Shown piece by piece: positions 56,880 to 64,000 of a stretch of DNA of 64,000 nucleotides. Positions within the stretch are counted from its first letter, which is position 1, and each line of letters opens with the position of its first letter. Made by a program: the position numbers and the translations under genes. Origin of the DNA: Lytechinus pictus (taxonomy: Eukaryota > Echinodermata > Echinoidea > Temnopleuroida > Toxopneustidae). The stretch covers positions 17,850,603 through 17,914,602 of the forward strand of contig NC_087254.1 in NCBI RefSeq assembly GCF_037042905.1, written 5' to 3'. The notes beneath the pieces were generated by a model. The model was not told where the DNA came from. It did not search any database and saw nothing but the letters and a program-made list of their open reading frames with translations.

Positions 56880-58058
56880 GGAAAAGTTTGGGGTGGAAAT
56901 TCGCATTTGCTCAAAATGACCGGGTTCCGCGGGTCACCGACGTACGCCGCCCGCTTCATGAATTATTCATGAGCTCTCCGGTCCAATGCGCACGCCAGCT
57001 TACGAAACTACGATACGGACGCGTCCATTATGGAAAATGGGTAAATTATCGTAAAATCTACATGCATACAGAACACTGTAGGCTTGATGTTTATGGCATT
57101 TTCTTTCGTTTTTTTAAATTTTTATAGAGGGCAGATCTACATGTAAATACAAAAGTTGTTTATGTTGTTTCTGCATATTGTTATGTGATTATTTTGGTAT
57201 TATGACAAATTTTATATTTCTTAAGATTTGGCATGAATCCCCCCGTAGACACAAATGGTGCTATCCAACCTCTCTTTGTACAGTTATGAGAATGGGCGAT
57301 CCTGAGCCGACATTGCAGAAAAAAGCACAATTCTCCTCGTTCTGTTCTTAACAATACATATAAATGAAAGTTTCAGACTCTTTGCAGTCTTATGTCACTA
57401 GATCAAAATCCAATTTAGCTAAATACCCGAAGTAAACCTCAAATGTTGTCTGATTTTCCGAGAATGTCAGGCCGCGCTACATGTAAAATCCACCATGATG
57501 AAACTCAGACGTCTTGATACGTCATGACCCGGTATGCTAATGAGGGCAGAGATCGCACTGACGGCTGATTGGATGAACAAATGAAGGGGTCTTAGTTTTT
57601 CTTTATTTCCGTAGACAATTTTTAACCAATCAGCATCATTCTTACATGTATTGTAGAGAAATATATTCTGCACAGATTGGCGGGAAACCGGCTTTCGTAC
57701 GATGTTTGGTTCATGAGATACAGTCTTTGACAGACCGTCCCACCTCGACACAGCGTGTGCAAACAGGGAAATTTACGTGTAATAATACGCAAATCTGGTG
57801 TGGGAGAAGCTCAAACATGTGTTTTATAAACAGCAATTCCGTGGAGCCTGAATCTCTAATTTCTTTAAAATTTGGTATTATCATAAAAAAAGGTGTAGAA
57901 AATAGATTTCCACTCAACCGAGCTTCGTAGGAATTTTACTTTTGAGTCAATTCACATTTCGGCCCCATTACAACATAATTTCGTATCTAGAGTGCCATAG
58001 CTTCTGTACACGTACGCGCGTTCGGTCGCTGCTCGGGAGCAAATGCGACTACTTTTCC
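56880..58058. mobile_element. 1.18-kb nonautonomous DNA element inside pol
   Basis: Left GGAAAAGT...TCGCATTTGCTC and right GAGCAAATGCGA..ACTTTTCC are imperfect inverted ends. ATAT on both sides (56876-56879, 58059-58062) looks like a 4-bp target duplication, and the pol frame resumes exactly after it. Contains catgaattattcatg and short frames without transposase motifs. Confidence 0.75.
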
Positions 58059-59800
58059 ATATGGAATAAATTCCATTGGACCGATGAACACGAGAATGCC
58101 TTTAATAAGATTAAACAACTAATGACTAATCCACCCATCTTACACATGCCCCAATCAACCGGACGATTTTCGCTTTACAGTGATACATCTCGTACTGCGA
58201 CAGGTTCATACCTAACCCAGGTTATTAACGGGAAAGAACAAATAATCGGATATTATTCCAAAGTACTCCCAGACGCATGTAAACGTTACAGTGTGACAGA
58301 ATTGGAATTGTTTGGATTGTTGATCAACGTCACGGCCTTTAAGCATTTGCTAATAGGACGTGAATTTGATGCATTCGTTGACCACAGTTCGATAGTTCAA
58401 ATTCTCAAATCCAAGGAAGCCCCATGTACAAACAGATTAGAGAAATTGATCCTGAAATTATCCCAATACTCATTCAAGATAGGATATAAGAAAGGTACTG
58501 ATTTAGTATTAGCAGACTTTCTTTCTAGAGCACCAACCACTGGCGAGTCAGAAATAGATAGAGTAATCCCAATTGCTTATTGTTTGTTTGATGAGACCGA
58601 TTTGATTGACATGAACACCTTAAACCCAGCCCAACAAACCGATCGTGTAGTTACTCGATCCTATGCAAAGAAAATGGGTATCCCCATTCCTGAAATCCAT
58701 CCCAAGAAACCTGACAAGTGTGAACGAACCCCTCCAAATGCCAATCTCCCTACACAAAAGCGAGCCGACAAACCAAACCAAAACAAATCCCCTTCTCTAC
58801 AACCTAGACCATCTCATTCACAATCTACCACTCACAGACCCCCAAGACAGGACACACCTCCTGCACGCCCACAACATGATAACTATCCTTCCCATTCACA
58901 GAATCATGAACAAACTTTTCCTCATCCCAGACACACCCCACCTGTTCCCAACACAGAGCCCAGACTTGTTGACAGATGTAACGACACAGTTACTGACCAT
59001 TATCGTGAAGTACCCAGTGAACTCTATATCCCCTCGAGACCACTGACCTCAGAGGTAAACAACATTAAGGCCAAACACATTCCAAAGCAACAAGAACTAG
59101 ACAGGATCACTGAGTTGATAAAGAGAAAAATAATTAGGGACTACAATCTACCTGTTGATTTGAGAAAACTGAAAACAGAACAAGAAACCTCACCATTCTT
59201 TAAACCTGTCTATGACTATCTTGCCCATGACATATTACCAAGTGATAAGAAAGCAGCAAAGACAGTCAAATTAAAGGCAGAAGAGTACATCCTTTGTGAT
59301 GGTGTACTATTCAGACTTTTCTTTACGAAAGATAATGACTTCAGACTGCAACTTGCTATACCTGAGACTCTGACTGACACTATTATATCTCAATACCATG
59401 ACAACCTGCTTAGTAATCACCAAGGGACCCAACGTACATATTTGACAATAAGACGCAACTTCTTTATGCCAAATATGTTTGAACGAATTAACAATTACGT
59501 TAAAGCATGCCTACGTTGCCAACAATTCCGTGGCAAGCCTGACAAGACTAGACCATTTCATACTAGGGTACCGGACTCGTACAGACCATTTGACCGCATT
59601 AGTCTCGACTTTAAGACAATGCCGACCTCATGTACCGGATTTAGACATTTGATGGTTATCTGCGATGAAATTACAAGGTTTGTAATTTGCGCGCCTCTAA
59701 AATCGCTTGATGCTGAGACAATTTGCGAGGCACTTATCCAAAAAGTCATTTGCATTTTTGGACCACCATCATGTCTTGTCACTGATGCAGCGGCTTCCCT
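58059..59800 (+). pseudogene. pol: pol, RNase H, linker and first part of integrase
   Basis: RNase H: FSLYSDTSRTATGSYL, ELELFGLLINVTAF, FVDHSSIVQIL, LVLADFLSRAP with the acidic residues in place. Next comes a roughly 150-residue Pro/Gln/His-rich linker (residues of QPRPSHSQSTTHRPPRQD type, about 58740-58980). The integrase HHCC zinc domain follows (HDNLLSNHQGTQ ... CLRCQQFR), then the start of the catalytic core (FDRISLDFK with the first Asp; LVTDAA with the second). The frame breaks near 59795 by a one-base shift. Confidence 0.85.
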
Positions 59801-60960
59801 TAATTACAGGTAAGCTACTCACTGCATTATGTACAACTTTGAACATTGACCGCAAGGTGATTAGTGTAGAAAATCATGGGAGTCTACACACAGAGAGACA
59901 CATTCAGACCCTTTCAAACTTTCTGAAAGTTAACCTCAATCAATTTGGCACCGATTGGGTGAGATTCATTTCTACAACGTGTTATGCATACAACTCTTTC
60001 TCTTCCCCTCATCTTGGAAACCACAGCCCATACGAGCTAGTGTTTTGCCGAGAACCTCCTAATCTATCTAATCTATCTTTCAACCCAATGTCTGGTCTTT
60101 CATCTTCTTATGATGAGTATGCAGAGCATCTCAAAAAGAAATTTGACCAATTATCCAACACAATGCTGTCATTACAGAGAAAACAGCAAGAGAGACAAAA
60201 TACAAAGATCTCTAACAAATTGGATAAGACCCCAATCTACTCCACTGGTCAGCTTGTTTATCTTTACAAACCGACATCATCTTCTCTGACTGCAAATTCA
60301 AAGAAAATTGCAGCAGAATGGGTAGGACCTTTAGTAATTCATGACGTAATCGATAGAACCCATTACATTCTTGCCACAATGAAAGGAGAAATCCTCCGGG
60401 ACATCTTCAATTACAACAGACTCAAGCCCTGCTTCATGAGAGCTTCCAATAATAAGAAAAATATCACACACATTCAGAAACTGAGAGAGGCATTAGGAAG
60501 AAATACTACTGACAAGGAACAAGGGTGCATAAACACAATAAACTTCATCGATGAAAATGATGAAAAATTGCCCGAATTCCATGTTACGCCAGTAGAATGT
60601 TCCCAGATGACTAACTCAGTTGATACATCAGACTATTTGCATGCCATGACAGACAATAATGGATTAGCTTCACCCACCCCTCTAACAAAACCAGACCTAG
60701 ATAGGCAACTTGACCTCCTTATGACTTCCCCCAATAATGGACATATGAAAATACACAGAGGACGATTCAAGGACGGACAATTACAGATCCTGACGTCATA
60801 TGATAAAGTATGTGACGATAAACCCACAGAAATTAGGTTTTGGTGGAACATTGGAATGTACAAAAACACTGAGACATTGATCAGACAGATACTTACTGAA
60901 AGAATTATACCTGTGACAGGTACTCCACAGAGATTTTTCAGACAATTGTATTTGATGTAG
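59795..60960 (+). pseudogene. pol: pol, integrase C-terminal part in shifted frame
   Basis: Continues the integrase core from ITGKLL, with the third catalytic residue in HTERHIQTL, then a GPF-like C-terminal domain (LVYLYKPTSSS, AAEWVGPLVIHDVIDRTHYIL, NYNRLKPC) and a long tail to the stop at 60960. A cag/gtaagc string at the break looks splice-like but a simple frameshift is the better explanation. Would insert element cDNA into the genome. Confidence 0.83.
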
Positions 60961-61837
60961 ATAGTAATTGCTTAATGTTTAATGTTGTTTGTGATTGAAT
61001 TATATTGTTGACAATGTGTTTAATTTAGTTTAATTTAGTATACATATTTTATTGAACAAATATTTATCATCGCAAGGTTGATTACCAAGATAAGTTTGAA
61101 TTTATACTTGTCATATGATGATATCTATCAAGATTGAAAGTACTTGTTTATTTTGTTCTTTTATAACATGAATAAGGAAAGATATTCTCTAACAGGATAG
61201 GAGTGATAGTAAGAATTGAGTTCTATGTTGATTGCTTCATTTGAAGTACATATTGGCTGGCCTTCCTAACATAGAGAAACTGTCAATTCTAGAGCGCACC
61301 TGTTAACTTTCCGCTAATCATCATGTTGATCAGATGCTAAGATTTATATAGCATACATTTTTTTCTTGTTATTACTGTTATTGCTTGAACTAATTTAGTG
61401 CTATAGTTAGAGTGGAATTAATCTGTATTCTTCGTTTAATTTGAAGGAGTTTGTACTTGTAATTATGTAATTAATGAACATTGATTTAAAAATATTTGTT
61501 TCAAAGTGCATAAGTCTGCACGAGTTAATGTATATAGTATCATTATTGGTTGATCAGTTGATTAATTTACTTGTGTGTTACTTTATTTCAATATATTTTG
61601 TTTTTTTAAGTTCTGTGAATGTATTCGATGTGTTAGTTATATCTTTAGTTTAAGTTGAAATTAGTTAAGATGTAGAATAAGTTTAATCCTCTTAGTATAC
61701 ATAGTACGTGTGTGAGAGAGTGAAAGTACAGTGGACAATTGAGATACACTATTCTGGTTTCACTCACTTTTCAAAATAACTTTTGTAATCTAATTGTGTA
61801 CATTTTTTCCCAAATGAGGAGAGGAGCCTCATTTTCC
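60961..61837 (+). other. noncoding 3' region of the LTR element
   Basis: About 880 bp of AT-rich sequence with no env-like or other long frame. Confidence 0.6.
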
Positions 61838-61849
61838 AAAGAAAGGGGA
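61838..61849 (+). other. polypurine tract
   Basis: Purine run aaagaaagggga directly before the 3' LTR, the expected plus-strand primer site. Confidence 0.8.
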
Positions 61850-62491
61850 TGTTATGTAGTATGTATTTAACTTCCTGTTATCCTTTCAGTCATTCACCTT
61901 CACTTGTTTACAAACACCCCCAATGTCATCTAAGAATCCCCAAACCCCCCCAAGACCATTTAACTCCTAAACCTTGACCATAAAAAGACCAACCCTCAGT
62001 GACGTCAGCTAACTTCATGGAAGAAGTATGACTCACACTCCCAGCCCCAGTCACTTGTACAGAGCATCACCACACCCCTTATACCAGAGAAAGTTTGATA
62101 GACAGTTACCTGTAGACCAATCAGATCAAGTTTAGATCAATCCCACCTTAAATTGTTACACCCCCAAAACTAATGATATAAATAAGACTTCTTGATCATT
62201 GGAGAGATAGAATACCAACGATAAAATACTAGACCCACACGAATCCTGACTGACTGACTTCAAGACTTAGATGTCCATCCAGTATTAATTTAACTTCACT
62301 TCGAATCTTAATCTTATACTTCGAAATTATTTCATATTCATCGTCTTCTATTATATTTGAATCTTCATGTACTTCGAACTGTAGCTGAATATTGATGATT
62401 AAATACTTTGTGATTTGAACTGCATACCTTTCGCCAAAGTTTCCTTATTACGCTTCCCTTCAATAATCACCGATCCCATCCCAACATAACA
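61850..62491 (+). repeat. 3' LTR, 642 bp
   Basis: By eye identical to the 5' LTR except for one added C in a C run (61945-61951). Ends CATAACA, then ATAT. Confidence 0.93.
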
Positions 62492-62880
62492 ATATGATCC
62501 GTGGGTTATACTGAATATGTGTCCATGAGGATGATTGGATCAAAGGTCATCTAGAGGTCAGAAAGTCAAATGATATGAGGTCATGTCCATCCTTTTTTCA
62601 AAGTTTTTGTTCAACTAGCTCTCATTTCTTTATTTCTGTATAAATTTTGATCACACTTGGGTCAAATAATCATTTGGTAATACCATGTGTTATTTAGGAT
62701 GATAGGATCAAAGGTCATCTAAGGGTAAAAAAAATCAAGCTTTGCTCTTATTTCTTTATTTCTGCATCTATTGTGTTAATACTTGGTACAAATAATAATT
62801 GGGTAACACACTAATGTTCATGAGGATAAGGTCAAAGGTCATTTAGGGGTCAAAAGATGTTGCATATTCATTAATCACGA
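62492..62880. repeat. copies of the 20.75-21.3 kb repeat, opposite orientation
   Basis: Shared words: ggatcaaaggtcatct, gtcaaatgatatgaggtcatg, tttctttatttctg and catgaggat. It carries AAAGGTCA half-sites. The LTR element inserted in this repeat. Confidence 0.65.
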
Positions 62881-63340
62881 AATCAGGCAAGACTCATTGC
62901 ATGCTAGCGCTTTCTCCCTCGGTTTGTACCACTGGTGAGCATGTGTCTCTACTTATTTGTCTGTGTGTTTGTGCGATCGAAGTAAGCGCATCAATTTAGG
63001 CTGTGTGTGCTTAGATCCATGAATCAGTGCGCGTCATAAACGAAAGCTGCTGTCAGACATGGGAAAAGTAGTAAGATTAGGCCAACTAATATTTATCAGA
63101 AGATGTTTGAAGTGTCAATTGACCCTGAATACATTGAAGAAAAGATGGATGACATTTTGATTAATAAATCATACATTCGTGATTTGAGTATATGTATATC
63201 AATGCTGTAAGTTTGATTTATTCTTGTGTAAATTCTTAGCTTACATATATATGAACAGAATAGCACCTATTGTCAGGTAGTGCAAAACAGTGCATTGATC
63301 TTACAAGCATTTGGGATTCAGGGTTAGAGTTGAGGGTAAG
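62881..63340. other. intergenic, nothing recognised
   Basis: No frame or repeat family identified. Confidence 0.4.
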
Positions 63341-63369
63341 GGCAGGCGCTGATCCATTGAGGGGCCATG

Positions 63370-63650
63370 CACCCCTCTCCCCTCCCCCCAAGGAAAAAAA
63401 GGGAGAGAGAGAGAAGGAAGGAAAAGAAGGGAGAAGGAAACAAAAGGAATGGGAGATGGGAAAGAAATGGAAGGGGATAAGGAGAGGGGAAAAGAGAAGG
63501 AAAAGAAAGAAAAAGAGAAGGAAAAGAAAGAAAACGAAAGAAAAAGGAAAAGAAAGAAAAATAGAGGGGAAAAAGAGAAAGGTTAAGGAGAGAATGAATA
63601 GGGGGCGATCGAGGAAAGGAAGAGAAGGGGGAAAGAAAGAAATACAGCTT
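63370..63650. repeat. GA-rich low-complexity tract
   Basis: Purine-rich (gaaaag/ggaaa) stretch; open frames on both strands are compositional artefacts. The start (gcgctgatccattgaggggccatgcacccc) resembles the end of a GC-tipped mobile repeat. Confidence 0.85.
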
Positions 63651-64000
63651 CATTATTCTATATTCATTCAATATGAATTTAATTCAATTTCTTGCATAAA
63701 TTTATATCATACATCACATTTTGGCAAATAACATAGATAAGATTTCATCCATAAAAAAATAGTATTGCATAAATGAACATTAAAATACAATTTATCATAT
63801 CAATTAGTCTAGAACACATAAAAATATACTTAGAACATCACCTTTGCTAGGTGGACTCATATTTGGATAATCATACATGTATTGTATTATGATGCAAGTT
63901 GAATATCAATATAATTCATTATCTATCATGTACAATTACTTTTCTTTCAACTTTTCAAGTGCTATAAAAGTACTGGAATGCGCAAGGCAAAAAAATATAA
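63651..64000. other. intergenic, nothing recognised
   Basis: AT-rich, no features seen to the window end. Confidence 0.4.

Larger units (their letters stand above)
52006..62491 (+). mobile_element. Ty3/gypsy-type LTR retrotransposon, recently inserted, with two nested DNA elements
   Basis: LTR - primer-binding region - gag - protease - RT - RNase H - integrase - polypurine tract - LTR. The protein order places it in the Ty3/gypsy group. ATAT flanks both ends (52002-52005, 62492-62495). The two LTRs differ by one extra C in the 3' copy. Internal coding is broken by a MITE in gag, a 1.18-kb element in pol and small frameshifts, so this copy cannot make its own proteins. No envelope-like frame lies between pol and the 3' LTR. 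Confidence 0.92.

Noticed and set aside
57467-57930. Small frames between the two pol halves
   Set aside because: They lie inside the nonautonomous insert and show no transposase or other domain.
59785-59815. Intron donor (cag/gtaagc) in the integrase
   Set aside because: The shifted frame resumes integrase homology within a few bases with no missing residues, so a one-base frameshift fits better.
60961-61837. Possible envelope gene of an endogenous retrovirus
   Set aside because: No open frame of useful length or membrane segment is present; the element is an LTR retrotransposon without env.
63270-63731. 153-codon Lys/Arg/Glu-rich frame
   Set aside because: Lies in a GA-rich tract; the opposite strand is open too.

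Overview
The window is AT-rich animal genomic DNA: many-exon genes with GT-AG introns, tRNA-derived SINEs, four LINE-type reverse transcriptases, an LTR retrotransposon and many inverted-repeat DNA elements. The two genes match deuterostome orthologues closely. The repeat style (TTAA-flanked MITEs, foldback elements, CR1-like LINEs) suggests a marine invertebrate, most likely an echinoderm such as a sea urchin. The species assignment is inference.

Layout. (1) 1-28260, minus strand: TBL3, the UTP-B/Utp13 WD40 protein of the small-subunit processome. Nineteen coding exons were traced with consistent reading phase, giving 691 residues plus one base of the next codon; the C-terminal exons lie beyond base 1. 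Its introns hold a nearly full-length LINE, SINEs, MITEs, an element built from tandem repeats carrying AGGTCAAAGGTCA-type motifs, and a tandem array copying the 3' end of one of its own exons. (2) 28261-45890: a region of layered mobile DNA. It contains GC-rich inverted-repeat elements, a MITE with perfect 8-bp target duplications nested in another element, three degenerate LINEs, a retrocopy-like insertion, and a 2.36-kb foldback palindrome made of about 28 exact copies of a 14-bp palindrome. One possible orphan first exon lies at 36638-36742 on the minus strand. (3) 45891-50596, plus strand: THUMPD1, the THUMP-domain adaptor for tRNA cytidine acetylation, five coding exons, 355 aa. A nonautonomous hAT-like element sits in its last intron. 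(4) 52006-62491, plus strand: a Ty3/gypsy LTR retrotransposon whose LTRs differ by one base although its gag and pol are split by two DNA elements and frameshifts. (5) 62492-64000: repeats and low-complexity DNA, no gene seen.

The two host genes both serve RNA biogenesis (rRNA processing and tRNA modification), but they lie on opposite strands more than 17 kb apart and nothing shows joint regulation. The most unusual structures are the palindrome-of-palindromes at 36.8-39.2 kb and the array of duplicated splice-donor/exon fragments in TBL3 at 20.2-20.6 kb. All assignments were made by reading sequence and from knowledge of protein families; no database search was run.
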